Assembly: GCA_007693945.1 (NCBI GenBank)
Contig: RECP01000045.1
Location: 1-64,000 of the forward strand
Direction: 5' to 3'
Length of the DNA stretch: 64,000 bases
Source: Spirochaetaceae bacterium
GTDB lineage: Bacteria; Spirochaetota; Spirochaetia; DSM-27196; PWMO01
The translations under genes and the position numbers were made by a program. Under the pieces are notes generated by a model that worked only from the letters and a program-made list of their open reading frames with translations, did not search any database and was not told the DNA's origin. This document shows positions 1 to 9,081 of this stretch, piece after piece (positions within the stretch are counted from its first letter, which is position 1; the number at the start of each line of letters is the position of its first letter).

Positions 1-1273
1 GAAGAAGGTAGTTCGCTTGTCGGGATTGCTGCTCGGAATCCTGTTGCTGGCTGTCTTTCTGGCAGCCTGCGCACCGTCGGCGCCGGAGGAAGAGCAGATC
101 ACAATCGAAATGTGGTTCGGCCGTCAGGAGTTTGTGCCCCACGACCAGTTTGAACGCTTCCACGCCGAGAACCCCAATGTCCGCGTTGAGTGGGACGTTA
201 TTCCACTGGAGCAGGCACACACCGATTTTCTGCGTAACCACGCGGCCGGTGCCGCGCCGGACACCGTGCAGATCTTTCATGAGTTCACGGCCACTATGGT
301 CGCACAAGGCGCATTGCTTGACATCAGCGAGTATGTGCGGGCCTGGCAGCAGGAGGACCCTGAGGATTTCGCCGACATCTACGACATTGCGTTTGATCTG
401 ACCAGTTACGAGGGCGGCATCTATGGCGTCAACGTGCATTCGGGACCGTTCTTCATGGGTTACCGAAAGGACTTGCTGGAGCAGGCCGGTCTGGATGAGC
501 CGCAGACCTGGGAGGAACTGCTCGAGGCGCTGCGCGTGCTACAGAGTGACGTGCTCTCCGGTGACCAGTACGCGTTTTCACAGCCGGGAGGGGCTCATCA
601 TCCGCCGTTCTGGCTCAACTCGATCTACATGTCGATGGGTGGTGAGTTCACCGACACCGGACTGCCGATTATCGATTCCGAAGCCGGTATTGCCCTGATC
701 GAGTTTTACCAGACACTGGCGCGCGAAGGGCTGCAGGATCCCGAGGCTCCGTCGTGGGCGTCCGGGGACTTCCGTGGCGCATTTATCGGCGGCCGGGCGG
801 CGTTTTTTCCCGAAGCGATCAACGTCTTTGCCGTGGCTCAGCGCGATCTGGAGTACGGAACCGAGTGGGAAGTGATGGTACAGCCGCCGCGCCGCGGAGC
901 CGAGGCGGCGTCGCGGATCAATGCGTTCGGTTGGCCGTTCATGGTCAATTCGGACACCGAGCACCCGGAAGAGGTTATGGCCGTGTTACGCTATGTGTTC
1001 GATCCCGAGATCGTAATAGACGTAGCCAAGGATTACCAGCCCGCAAACCGGGCCAGTGTCATGACCAGCGACGCCTACCTCGCGGCGCATCCTTACTTTC
1101 CGATCCTGCAGGCGAGTTTCGCCGAGCAGGTGCCGTATCCGACGCATCTGCGCAGCCCGGAGCGCAGCGATATACTCAATGACATGAAGCGTGAAGCTCA
1201 GGAGAACCCGAATCGTAGCGCAGCCGAGATTGCCGCACAGTATCAGCAGCAGCTGAACGCGCTCGACAATTGA
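1..1273 (+). CDS. ABC sugar transporter substrate-binding lipoprotein (copy 1, lacks first 2 bases)
   Basis: Extracytoplasmic solute-binding protein of the carbohydrate ABC family (SBP type 1). The reading frame is open from base 2 and base 1 is a G, so the window probably begins at the last base of an ATG; the N-terminus then reads M-KKVVRLSG followed by a hydrophobic stretch and the lipobox LAAC, giving a lipid-anchored protein of about 424 residues. The first internal start is only a TTG at 17. Directly downstream are two MalF/MalG-type permeases, so this is the binding component of that transporter; no ATPase is encoded nearby. The ligand cannot be read from the sequence, though family members bind oligosaccharides, glycerol-3-phosphate and similar polyols. 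A very similar copy lies at 24359-25636. Confidence 0.93.
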   Translation, partial: KKVVRLSGLLLGILLLAVFLAACAPSAPEEEQITIEMWFGRQEFVPHDQFERFHAENPNVRVEWDVIPLEQAHTDFLRNHAAGAAPDTVQIFHEFTATMVAQGALLDISEYVRAWQQEDPEDFADIYDIAFDLTSYEGGIYGVNVHSGPFFMGYRKDLLEQAGLDEPQTWEELLEALRVLQSDVLSGDQYAFSQPGGAHHPPFWLNSIYMSMGGEFTDTGLPIIDSEAGIALIEFYQTLAREGLQDPEAPSWASGDFRGAFIGGRAAFFPEAINVFAVAQRDLEYGTEWEVMVQPPRRGAEAASRINAFGWPFMVNSDTEHPEEVMAVLRYVFDPEIVIDVAKDYQPANRASVMTSDAYLAAHPYFPILQASFAEQVPYPTHLRSPERSDILNDMKREAQENPNRSAAEIAAQYQQQLNALDN

Positions 1274-1298
1274 CTCAAAGCGCTGACTCTTAGGGAGC

Positions 1299-1326
1299 CG
1301 CCGGCCGGGAGATCAACCGGCCGGCG
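1299..1326 (+). promoter_or_regulatory. Intercistronic stem-loop after binding-protein gene
   Basis: Perfect 10-bp arms CGCCGGCCGG / CCGGCCGGCG around an 8-nt loop, 25 bases after the binding-protein stop and before the first permease. There is no T-run. Such stem-loops commonly stabilise the upstream message or partly terminate, so that more binding protein than permease is made; that role is inferred. Confidence 0.6.
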
Positions 1327-1351
1327 ATCCCGGACTACAGGAGGCCCTTCA

Positions 1352-2242
1352 GTGGGAACTACCACGGCACTTTCGGCCCATCCGCGATTCAAGAAAGCTG
1401 TACCCTATCTTCTGATAACTCCGGCACTTGTCTTCGTGATTGGAATTCTGGCCTACTCGGTGCTCTACGGAATCGGCATGTCCTTCTTTCGCATAGACCT
1501 TGCCATACCGGGGCGGCCGTTCATCGGGCTTGAGAACTATCGAGTAGTCTTCAGTGAAGAGCGATTCATCAACTCGTTCCGGCGGTCCCTGGTCTTTGTC
1601 TTCTTCAGTGTGACACTTGGACTGCTGCTGTCGTTCGGCTTTGCCAACGCGCTGTACCGTGTCAAGAAGATGTCGGCCGGGTTCCGCGGGTTTACGCTGG
1701 TGCCGTACCTGGTATCCGGGATCGCTACCGCGATCATGTTCCGCTTTCTTTTCAGCGGAACGGTCGGCTTCATCAATCAGATGCTGATGGCATTGGGCGC
1801 GGAGCGAATTCTCTTTCTGGGGAATCCTAACTGGGCGCTCTTCGTTGTGATTGTGGCCAATACCTGGTTCATTGTCCCGTTTTCGACCCTTGTGTTGCTT
1901 GCGGGGCTTCAGGCGCTGGATCCCGATCTGTTTGAGGTCGCCACGGTTGAAGGGGCGTCCAAGCTTACCGTGTTGTTCCGGATCATCATTCCGTTGATCA
2001 AGCCGATGATTGGTATCAGCCTGGTGTGGATGAGTTTTGCCAGCTTCAACATGTTTGACGTGATTCTGCCGCTTACCGGCGGTGGTCCCGGACGAGCCAC
2101 GGAGGTTCTGGCCGTCTACATGTACCGGATCGGTTTTGATTTCCTGCGCTACTCACAGGGAGCTGTAGTGATGACCGTTATTCTGGTGCTCAATATCGCG
2201 GTCAGCGTGTTCTTTCTGAGCGTCTTCCGAGGTGAGGATTAG
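1352..2242 (+). CDS. ABC sugar transporter permease, MalF/UgpA type
   Basis: Inner-membrane permease of 296 residues with about six hydrophobic segments. The ABC-permease coupling loop appears near residues 190-210 as EVATVEGASKLTVLFRIIIP, matching the EAA motif of binding-protein-dependent permeases. Start is GTG at 1352, preceded by AGGAGG at 1339-1344. It forms an operon with the binding protein upstream and the second permease 3 bases downstream. No ATPase follows, so the pair probably uses a shared multi-sugar ATPase (MsmK/UgpC type) encoded elsewhere; this is inference from known practice in the family. Confidence 0.93.
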   Translation: MGTTTALSAHPRFKKAVPYLLITPALVFVIGILAYSVLYGIGMSFFRIDLAIPGRPFIGLENYRVVFSEERFINSFRRSLVFVFFSVTLGLLLSFGFANALYRVKKMSAGFRGFTLVPYLVSGIATAIMFRFLFSGTVGFINQMLMALGAERILFLGNPNWALFVVIVANTWFIVPFSTLVLLAGLQALDPDLFEVATVEGASKLTVLFRIIIPLIKPMIGISLVWMSFASFNMFDVILPLTGGGPGRATEVLAVYMYRIGFDFLRYSQGAVVMTVILVLNIAVSVFFLSVFRGED

Positions 2243-2245
2243 GCC

Positions 2246-3100
2246 ATGAAACGAGAGATCAATGTGCAGACTATCGGCAATGCGGTCAATAAGCGGCTCT
2301 ACTGGATTCCGCTGGCACTGCTGATCCTGTGGACGGTATTTCCTCTGCTGTGGGGATTCTCCGCCTCATTCAAGACCTATGCTGAAGTCTACCAGGTGCC
2401 GCCACGCATTCTTCCGCGTACGCTCAATCTCAGGGCCTACAACGTGGTGCTTGAATCGCGTCACTTCTTCACCTACGTTTACAACAGCGCCTACCTTGCG
2501 ATCACGTCGTCGATCATCGCCGTATTCGTCAGCGTACTGGCCGGATACGGATTTGCCAAGTACAAATTCCGCTTTGCGGGCATTCTGCTGCTGCTGATTC
2601 TTATTCCGCGCATTATCCCGCGCGCCAGCCTTATCATTCCACTGTTCCAGATGATGTCCGCCTTACGGTTGCTGAACTCCTATCCAGCATTGATGATTAC
2701 CTACACCGCAACCGCCATACCGTTGAATACAATGGTCCTGACGGGGTTCTTCCGCGGTATACCTCAGGCGCTGGAAGACGCGGCTTCAATTGACGGCGCC
2801 AAACTGTGGCAGCGGATCTGGTACATCATAATCCCGATGTCCCTGCCGGCACTGGTGACGGTATCTGTCATGTCGCTTCGTGAAGCGTGGAATGAGTTTC
2901 CGTTTGTACTCGCTCTTACGACCGCAACTCGCATGCGAACGCTTCCGTACCAGCTGTTCATGCTGCGCGATGCAATGGGCATCGAAGACTGGCCGGTAGT
3001 GCTGGCGTTCACCGTATTCACCATCGTGCCGATTCTGACCTTTTACCTGATTTTCCAGAAGAAGGTGACCAGCGGTCTGGTGAGTGGCGCGATCAAATAG
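2246..3100 (+). CDS. ABC sugar transporter permease, MalG/UgpE type
   Basis: Second inner-membrane permease, 284 residues, about six membrane spans. The EAA loop is visible as LEDAASIDGAKLWQRIWYII, followed by the usual P and hydrophobic segment. It starts 3 bases after the preceding permease stop, indicating translational coupling. Last gene of the operon; a bulged hairpin follows at 3184-3212 and the next genes are on the opposite strand. Confidence 0.93.
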   Translation: MKREINVQTIGNAVNKRLYWIPLALLILWTVFPLLWGFSASFKTYAEVYQVPPRILPRTLNLRAYNVVLESRHFFTYVYNSAYLAITSSIIAVFVSVLAGYGFAKYKFRFAGILLLLILIPRIIPRASLIIPLFQMMSALRLLNSYPALMITYTATAIPLNTMVLTGFFRGIPQALEDAASIDGAKLWQRIWYIIIPMSLPALVTVSVMSLREAWNEFPFVLALTTATRMRTLPYQLFMLRDAMGIEDWPVVLAFTVFTIVPILTFYLIFQKKVTSGLVSGAIK

Positions 3101-3183
3101 AAGGAAGTGCCACGAAGCCTGGTGAAAACCGTGGCGGCACGCGTCAGGCGGAAGCTCCACGGCGATTATTCCGGTTCCCGGTT

Positions 3184-3212
3184 CAGGGGTATGCTTCATC
3201 GCATAGCCCCTG
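3184..3212. terminator. Stem-loop between convergent genes
   Basis: CAGGGG-T-ATGC pairs with GCATA-GCCCCTG around a 6-nt loop, with one bulged base. It sits between the converging permease gene and the YeeE/YedE gene, so it may terminate from either side. There is no strong T-tract on either strand. Confidence 0.5.
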
Positions 3213-3238
3213 TGCCCGGCATCTGTGGCAGTGATGCA

Positions 3239-3652
3239 TCAATGCGGTAGATGCGGCTTGAGATAGCCGTAGGCAACGGTACCCGCGAGTGCGCCGGCTA
3301 TTGCCAGCAGAACGGCCCAGTAACCGGCCCCCAGTAGTGCGTACAGCGGGCCGGGGCACGCTCCGGTCAGTGCCCAGCCGAGGCCGAAGATGATTCCTCC
3401 GGCCAGGTTCCCGACCCGGTTGAACGGCTTGCCGGTCAGTTTGATCTCCGCACCACCTGCGGCTCGGATCCTGAAGGTGCGAATCAATGCCACCGAGATT
3501 ACGCCTACTACCACCGCGCTACCCAGCACGCCGTACATATAGAACGACCGGAAGTGAAACATCTCCTGGATGCGGAACCATGAGATGACCTCGCCTTTGA
3601 TGAGAACGACTCCGAAGTAGATACCAATCAGAAAGTACTTCAACAGTTTCAC
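3239..3652 (-). CDS. YeeE/YedE family sulfur transporter, C-terminal-half type
   Basis: Small membrane protein of 137 residues, about four hydrophobic segments, with the family hallmark GWALTGACPGPLY containing a conserved cysteine near residue 100. YeeE/YedE proteins carry thiosulfate or sulfane sulfur across the inner membrane through such cysteines. This is the shorter partner of a split transporter: the gene begins 15 bases after the stop of the 187-residue partner at 3668-4231, and a GAGGAGGA-type ribosome site precedes it. Function follows from family and from the rhodanese genes next door; the exact sulfur species is not known. Confidence 0.88.
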   Translation of the reverse strand: MKLLKYFLIGIYFGVVLIKGEVISWFRIQEMFHFRSFYMYGVLGSAVVVGVISVALIRTFRIRAAGGAEIKLTGKPFNRVGNLAGGIIFGLGWALTGACPGPLYALLGAGYWAVLLAIAGALAGTVAYGYLKPHLPH

Positions 3653-3667
3653 CTTGTCCTCCTCGTC

Positions 3668-4231
3668 CTATAGTGCCATCACAAAGGGCACTACAAGGTG
3701 TGACATCAGAAGACCACCAATAAAGAACCCGATCACGGCTACCAGTGAACCGAAGTTCAGCAGCGACAGTCCCATGACGGCGTGCCCTGAAGTACATCCG
3801 CCGGCGTAGCGCGCCCCGAATCCAACCAGAAACCCTCCAAACAGAAGTGTGACCAGCGTACGCGCACTGAACAGGTGCTCCAGCGAGAAGAGTTCCGCGG
3901 GTTGCAGCGCATCCACCGAGACCACGCCCCACGAGGCAAACAGAGCACGCGCGCTATTCGATATGGCCGGAGCACGGCCGCCGTCGAGTACAAGAACTGC
4001 GATGGCTGCACCTGCGACTACGCCGGCAACCAGTGCCAGGTTCCAGGCCTGCTCTTTCCAGTTGTACTGGAAGTAGCCGGCTTTTAGTGGCAGGGCGGCG
4101 GCGCACATGTGCTGCAATGACGAAGAAACGCCAAACTGCTTGTTCCCAAGCATCAACAACAGTGGTACCATCAGTCCCAGAAGGGGTCCGGTAACGTACC
4201 ATGGCCAGGATTGCGAAAGAAGACCGAGCAT
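3668..4231 (-). CDS. YeeE/YedE family sulfur transporter, N-terminal-half type
   Basis: Membrane protein of 187 residues with about five hydrophobic segments and the conserved motif YAGGCTSGHAVMG near residues 142-154; its cysteine corresponds to the sulfur-relay cysteines of the family. First gene of a two-gene minus-strand operon with the shorter YeeE-type protein. The start has a strong ribosome site (GAGGAGG). The gene is transcribed divergently from the metallo-beta-lactamase/rhodanese gene at 4371, suggesting shared regulation of sulfur handling. Confidence 0.9.
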   Translation of the reverse strand: MLGLLSQSWPWYVTGPLLGLMVPLLLMLGNKQFGVSSSLQHMCAAALPLKAGYFQYNWKEQAWNLALVAGVVAGAAIAVLVLDGGRAPAISNSARALFASWGVVSVDALQPAELFSLEHLFSARTLVTLLFGGFLVGFGARYAGGCTSGHAVMGLSLLNFGSLVAVIGFFIGGLLMSHLVVPFVMAL

Positions 4232-4370
4232 ATTTCCTCCTCTTGGATGCAGTGTAACGGCTTTCGATCTGATGCGAAAACCGCTTGTCCTTTAAGATAA
4301 CATACATTAATATATAGGTAAAGTAAGATACACGAAAATGACGTGTGTCGCTCCAAGGAGGACTTCCAGG
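4232..4370 (+). promoter_or_regulatory. Divergent promoter region of the sulfur module
   Basis: AT-rich intergenic stretch. On the plus strand TTGTCC (4285-4290) and TAATAT (4308-4313) are spaced by 17 bases, a plausible sigma-70 promoter for the rhodanese gene. On the minus strand a TACACT (4251-4256) could be a -10 for the YeeE/YedE pair, with a poor -35. No clear inverted repeat for a regulator was found. Confidence 0.5.
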
Positions 4371-5792
4371 ATGTTTTTGCGACAAATTTATGATGACGCC
4401 TTGGCGCAGGCCGCCTACCTGATCGGCTGCCAGCAGACAGGCGAGGCGCTGGTAATTGACCCTGAGCGCGACATCGACCGCTATTATCGCCTCGCTGCCG
4501 ACAACGGTCTTACCATCACTGCGGTGGCAGAGACCCACATACACGCCGACTTTGTCAGCGGCGCGCAAGAGTTTGCCGCGGACCCCGCTGTTACGCTCTA
4601 CTTGTCCTCGCTTGGTGGTGATGATTGGTCGTACACCTGGCCTGGTCCGGACACGCGCGTTCACTACCTGAAGGATAAGGAGTCGTTCTTTATCGGGAAG
4701 ATCGAGATCCAGGCAATCCACAGTCCCGGGCACACACCGGAGCACCTGAGCTATGCGATTATCGACCATGGTGGCGGAGCGGATGAGCCGGTAGCGGTTG
4801 TTACCGGAGATTTCGTCTTTGTCGGTGACGTTGGACGGCCCGATCTTCTGGAGAGCGCGGCCGGTGTGGCCGGCGCGATGGAACCGTCGGCGCGTACACT
4901 TCGAGCGTCGCTGGCGCAACGTCTGGTGCCGCTGCCCGACTTTGTGCAGGTACTGCCTGGTCACGGTGCCGGCAGCGCCTGCGGCAAGGCGCTGGGAGCG
5001 ATACCCAGCTCGACGATCGGTTACGAGCGCCGCTTCAATGGAGTGCTGAAGCTGGCGGAAACAGACGCTGAGGGTTTCGTGCGCGAGATTCTCTCCGGCC
5101 AACCCGAGCCGCCGCTCTACTTCAAGCGCATGAAGCACGTCAACCGGGACGGTATCAGGGTAACCGGCGGTGTTCCGTCGTGCAGTCATCTGTCACCCCG
5201 TCAGTTCGCCGATCTCGCCGGGCATGCCGGCGTACAGGTAGTCGACACTCGGGCCGATCGCAGTGCGTTTGAGACCGCGCATGTGTCCGGTTCACTCTGT
5301 GCCCCGCTCTCCGGCAGCTCGCTGGTAAACTCGGCCGGATCCTTTCTGACCGAGAATGACTCACTGCTGCTGGTTGTTGACGATCAGAGTGTGCTGGATC
5401 AGGTCACTCGCCAGCTCTACCGGATCGGATTCGATGATTTTGCGGGTTGGGCGACGTTCAGTGAACTCGAGCAGGCCGGCCTGGCAATCTCGCAACTGCA
5501 GAGCACCGATTTTGATCGCTTCTCGCCCGCGGAACATTCCGCCGGCGCGCGACTGCTGGACGTTCGCAACAGGTCCGAGTACGACGAGGGCCACATCACG
5601 GGTGCGGTCAACGTCTCGTATACGCGCCTGCGGGAGCGGATCGATGAACTACCGTCTGACGCGCGTTACTACGTCTACTGTGCGTCGGGGCGCCGCGCCG
5701 CGCTCGCTTCGTCATTTCTGCGGGCGCGCGGTTATGACGTAGTGTTGGTCAACGGAAGCGCAGAGGCTTACTTCCAGACCGACGTTGCCTGA
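4371..5792 (+). CDS. Metallo-beta-lactamase fold hydrolase with two rhodanese domains (persulfide dioxygenase/sulfurtransferase type)
   Basis: 473 residues. Residues 1-220 are an ETHE1-like metallo-beta-lactamase domain: H56, H58 and D60 in THIHADF, H121 in SPGHTPEH, D153 in GDVGRPD and H198 in PGHG are the metal ligands. Residues about 268-360 form a rhodanese domain without an active-site cysteine; residues about 380-473 form a second with C437 in YCASGRR. The layout matches CstB-like proteins, which oxidise persulfide to sulfite or thiosulfate. ATG 4371 is preferred over ATG 4338 because AAGGAGGA lies 8 bases before it and the alignment to the family begins there. It leads an operon with the TauE-type exporter, so sulfite produced by the enzyme could be exported at once. 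Confidence 0.92.
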   Translation: MFLRQIYDDALAQAAYLIGCQQTGEALVIDPERDIDRYYRLAADNGLTITAVAETHIHADFVSGAQEFAADPAVTLYLSSLGGDDWSYTWPGPDTRVHYLKDKESFFIGKIEIQAIHSPGHTPEHLSYAIIDHGGGADEPVAVVTGDFVFVGDVGRPDLLESAAGVAGAMEPSARTLRASLAQRLVPLPDFVQVLPGHGAGSACGKALGAIPSSTIGYERRFNGVLKLAETDAEGFVREILSGQPEPPLYFKRMKHVNRDGIRVTGGVPSCSHLSPRQFADLAGHAGVQVVDTRADRSAFETAHVSGSLCAPLSGSSLVNSAGSFLTENDSLLLVVDDQSVLDQVTRQLYRIGFDDFAGWATFSELEQAGLAISQLQSTDFDRFSPAEHSAGARLLDVRNRSEYDEGHITGAVNVSYTRLRERIDELPSDARYYVYCASGRRAALASSFLRARGYDVVLVNGSAEAYFQTDVA

Positions 5793-5802
5793 GGAGCGGC
5801 AT

Positions 5803-6597
5803 ATGCAGACTATGCTGGCACTGCTGTTCGGCAGCGCCATGGGTCTGTCGCTGGGTCTGACCGGCGGCGGCGGATCGATCCTGGCGGTCCCCTTGCTGGT
5901 ATACGGCCTGGGAATGGAGTTACGGGCGGCCGTGGCCGTATCGCTGGCGGTGGTCGGTCTGACCGCACTGTTCGGCGCTACGATTCAGGCCCGCTCGGGA
6001 CAGGTTCTATGGCGCGCCGGTATGCTGCTCGGTGGCGGTGGCATTGTCGCTGCTCCGCTGGGAGCGCGGCTGGGCGCGGCGATGCCCGATGACATGGTGC
6101 TCATCCTGTTTGCGGTACTGATGATCGTCGTCGGTGTGCGTATGGCGCGCGGCAGCAGTGATGCGCCCGAACTACCGCTGGGGCGTTTCCGTTGCCCGCG
6201 CGGAGATGACGGTCGCCCGCAACCAACGTTGGCCTGCATGGCCAAACTCGCCGCGGCGGGCGCCCTGGCCGGAGTGCTCTCCGGATTCTTCGGTGTCGGC
6301 GGCGGCTTCCTTCTGGTGCCGGCGCTGGTGTGGGTCGGTTCGGTGCGTATTGAGCATGCACTCGCAACCTCTCTGGTGGCAATCGCGCTGATTTCGGTAT
6401 CCGGGTTTGCGGCAAACGTGGGCGCCGCCGGCCAAATCTCCCTCAGCGTCGCGGCCCTCTTTGGCGCCGGCGGCGCCGCCGGGATGATCATCGGCGCACG
6501 CCTCAAGCGTTATCTGTCACCGCAGGTACTCAGTCGCGTATTTGCGGCGGTTGCCATAGTGGCCGGATTCTACGTGGTGATGCAGGTAGTGCTGTAG
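5803..6597 (+). CDS. TauE/SafE family sulfite/organosulfonate exporter
   Basis: Integral membrane protein of 264 residues made of two related halves, each opening with a glycine-rich segment (LGLTGGGGSILAVPLL at the N-terminus and GFFGVGGGFLLVPAL near residue 165), the signature of TauE/SafE. The ATG at 5803 follows GAGGAG by 6 bases, 10 bases after the rhodanese stop; an in-frame TTG at 5785 overlaps the upstream gene and is less likely. Family members export sulfite and related anions, consistent with the position behind a persulfide-oxidising enzyme. Confidence 0.9.
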   Translation: MQTMLALLFGSAMGLSLGLTGGGGSILAVPLLVYGLGMELRAAVAVSLAVVGLTALFGATIQARSGQVLWRAGMLLGGGGIVAAPLGARLGAAMPDDMVLILFAVLMIVVGVRMARGSSDAPELPLGRFRCPRGDDGRPQPTLACMAKLAAAGALAGVLSGFFGVGGGFLLVPALVWVGSVRIEHALATSLVAIALISVSGFAANVGAAGQISLSVAALFGAGGAAGMIIGARLKRYLSPQVLSRVFAAVAIVAGFYVVMQVVL

Positions 6598-6631
6598 TCC
6601 GCTGGATAGCCGTTGACACTACCTCCCGGTC

Positions 6632-9028
6632 TCAGCCGGCTTCGGTGCCGGAATTCTGCTCGCGGTCTCCTCGCGACTCGGGGGGCGGCAGAGTTTCCTT
6701 CTTGCCCGGCTGAAGGTTGACTCTCTGACCGCAGACCGTGATGGTCAATGGATCGCCTTCGAAGACTTCGAAAGCCAGCTGTTCGTGGCTCAGATCGACC
6801 ATCACGCGGCTTTCGTGGAAACGGACCGGGAACCGCAGTCTCTTCCAGGCCTGCGGCAGCCTGGGATCGAATGCAAGTTGCCCGCCGAAATCACGCATGC
6901 CGGCAAAACCGTAGGTTAACGCCATCCAGACACCGCCGGTTGACGCAATATGCACACCGTCGATCACGTTACCGGCAACGTCGGCGAGATCCATAAGCAG
7001 AGCGTACTGGAAGTATTCAAGCGCTTTCTGCTCGTAGCCAACTTCGGCGGCCAGAATCGACTGAACGCAGGCCGACAGCGATGAGTCACCGGTGGTCAGC
7101 GGATCGTAATAGTCGAAGTTACGGCGTTTCTGCTCAAGCGAGAATTCGTCGCCCAGCAGCACCATTGCCAACACTACGTCGGCCTGTTTGATTACCTGAT
7201 GACGGTAGATTACCAGTGGATGATAATGCAGCAGGAGCGGGAACTGCTCCTTGGGGGTGTTGTTGAAGTCCCACACCTCCTTCTCAAGAAAGTTGGCGTC
7301 CTGCGGATGGATTCCCCGCTCCTCATCGTAGGGTACGTACATGGCGTTTGCCGAACGCTCCCAGCGCCGCACCTCGTCAGGCTCGAGGTTGGTGGTATGC
7401 TTGAGATGTGAGTAGGCCCGCGGATTCTCCTTCTCGAGCCACCGTACCACCTCGGCGGCAAAGCGCAGGTTGACGCGTGCCATCAGGTTGGTAAAGGTGT
7501 TGTCGTTGACGACCGTGGTGTACTCGTCGGGACCGGTTACCCCGTGGATGTGAAACTCGCCGCCTTCCGGGCTGAAGAACCCCAGTCCGGACCAGAGCCG
7601 CGCGGTCTCTACCAGGATCTCGGCTCCAACTTCGGCCAGGATATTGCGGTCACCGCGGACGTCCACGTAGCGCTTGATGGCGTAGGCGATGTCAGCGTCA
7701 ATATGGTACTGCGCGGTCCCTGCGGCGTAGTACGACGACGCCTCCTCTCCGTTGATGGTGCGCCACGGGAAGAGAGCACCATCCTCCGAGAGCACCCGCG
7801 CGCGTTCACGTGCCAGCGCGAGCATCGAATGGCGGAAGCGCAGCAGATTGCGCGTAATGCGTGAATCGGTATAGGTCAGAAAGGGCGCGACGTAGATTTC
7901 GGTATCCCAGAAGTAGTGGCCCTCATACGCCTGTCCGGTCAAGCCTTTGGCGGGGATCCCGGTGGTCTCGGCGCGCGCAGAAGCCTGGCAGAGCTGGAAG
8001 ATGTTCCAGCGCACTGCCTGCTGGACGCGGGGCTCGGCCTCAACGACTACGTCAGCCCGCGACCAGAAGTCATCGAGGAACGCACGCTGGCGCTGTTCGA
8101 GGTCTTCGTAGCCGTGTCTCACGCAGCGGTCGAGGGTCCGGTTACAGCGGTCAACCAACTCAACGGACGGCACCGAGCGCGAGGTGTGATAGGTGAAGTA
8201 CTTGACAAGTGAAATCGGGACATCCGCGCGTGCTTCAATGGTGTACACAACCTTGCCGAGGTCCTCGGTCCAACTCAGCTGCGATTCCCAGTCGTTGTCG
8301 GTTTCAATCACGTGGTCGATGCCAACCCCGAGGGTCATGCGCGAGTTGGTCGTGCGGTAGCCGGTGATGATACGCTGATCCTGCTCAGCGTGCTCACGCG
8401 CGTTCAGCACACGCTGGGAAAAGGTCCTCGCGCGTCGCGGATCGCTGTTGCCGTTGCGCGGTTCATCCGTTGGACGGCTATCCTGGCGGTTCAGCATCTG
8501 CGACGAGATAACCACCGGTGCGTCGCTGTCGATACAGACCTCGTACTTGATGGCGCCCACGTGGCGATAGTCAAACGAAATCAGGCGGCTGGATGTGACG
8601 GTTACCTGTTTGCCGGCAGGAGAAGACCAGTTCATCTGCCTTCGCAGCACACCGTCGCGGAAGTCGAGCGTACGTCGATACTCGGTAATGCGCGCGGTCG
8701 GAAGATACAGCGGTTCGTCGTCGACGTAGAGTTTGATGATCGAGGTGTCCGGGACGTTGACGATGGTTTGCCCTGTGCGCGCGAAACCGTAGGCCTCCTC
8801 CGCGTGCACTATGTCCCAGGTCTCATGAAAACCGTTGCAGAAGGTGGCCTCTTCCACGGCCGGACGGCCCTCCTCAAACAGCCCTCTCACACCGAGGAAG
8901 CCGTTGGAGAGCGAGAAGATCGTCTCGGCGTTTCCGATCCATTCGGGAGAAAACGTTGTTTCAATGATACTCCACTCATCTGATGGATAGAGATGCTCCG
9001 GCAGTAATCGAAGTTTTCGTGGAATCAT
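6632..9028 (-). CDS. Glycoside hydrolase family 65 phosphorylase (maltose/trehalose/kojibiose type)
   Basis: 798-residue cytoplasmic enzyme, the full length of GH65. Order: N-terminal beta-sandwich (about 1-280), helical linker, (alpha/alpha)6 barrel (about 330-720), C-terminal beta-sheet. The catalytic acid is E in HGVTGPDEY near residue 503; the phosphate-binding KQADVVLAM segment lies near residue 615. GH65 enzymes cleave alpha-linked glucosides with phosphate, giving beta-glucose-1-phosphate; which disaccharide is used cannot be told from the sequence. No signal peptide. A beta-phosphoglucomutase, its usual partner, is not in the window. Upstream and divergent is a sugar nucleotidyltransferase. 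Confidence 0.93.
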   Translation of the reverse strand: MIPRKLRLLPEHLYPSDEWSIIETTFSPEWIGNAETIFSLSNGFLGVRGLFEEGRPAVEEATFCNGFHETWDIVHAEEAYGFARTGQTIVNVPDTSIIKLYVDDEPLYLPTARITEYRRTLDFRDGVLRRQMNWSSPAGKQVTVTSSRLISFDYRHVGAIKYEVCIDSDAPVVISSQMLNRQDSRPTDEPRNGNSDPRRARTFSQRVLNAREHAEQDQRIITGYRTTNSRMTLGVGIDHVIETDNDWESQLSWTEDLGKVVYTIEARADVPISLVKYFTYHTSRSVPSVELVDRCNRTLDRCVRHGYEDLEQRQRAFLDDFWSRADVVVEAEPRVQQAVRWNIFQLCQASARAETTGIPAKGLTGQAYEGHYFWDTEIYVAPFLTYTDSRITRNLLRFRHSMLALARERARVLSEDGALFPWRTINGEEASSYYAAGTAQYHIDADIAYAIKRYVDVRGDRNILAEVGAEILVETARLWSGLGFFSPEGGEFHIHGVTGPDEYTTVVNDNTFTNLMARVNLRFAAEVVRWLEKENPRAYSHLKHTTNLEPDEVRRWERSANAMYVPYDEERGIHPQDANFLEKEVWDFNNTPKEQFPLLLHYHPLVIYRHQVIKQADVVLAMVLLGDEFSLEQKRRNFDYYDPLTTGDSSLSACVQSILAAEVGYEQKALEYFQYALLMDLADVAGNVIDGVHIASTGGVWMALTYGFAGMRDFGGQLAFDPRLPQAWKRLRFPVRFHESRVMVDLSHEQLAFEVFEGDPLTITVCGQRVNLQPGKKETLPPPESRGDREQNSGTEAG

Positions 9029-9081
9029 GCGTCTAGGACCCTCTTCCTCTTTTTTCTATCGGCATTTCGGCGTCCGGACTT

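Noticed and set aside
3954-5189. 411-codon minus-strand frame across the sulfur genes
   Set aside because: It runs antisense to the metallo-beta-lactamase gene and through a real intergenic promoter; arginine-rich shadow typical of GC-rich DNA.
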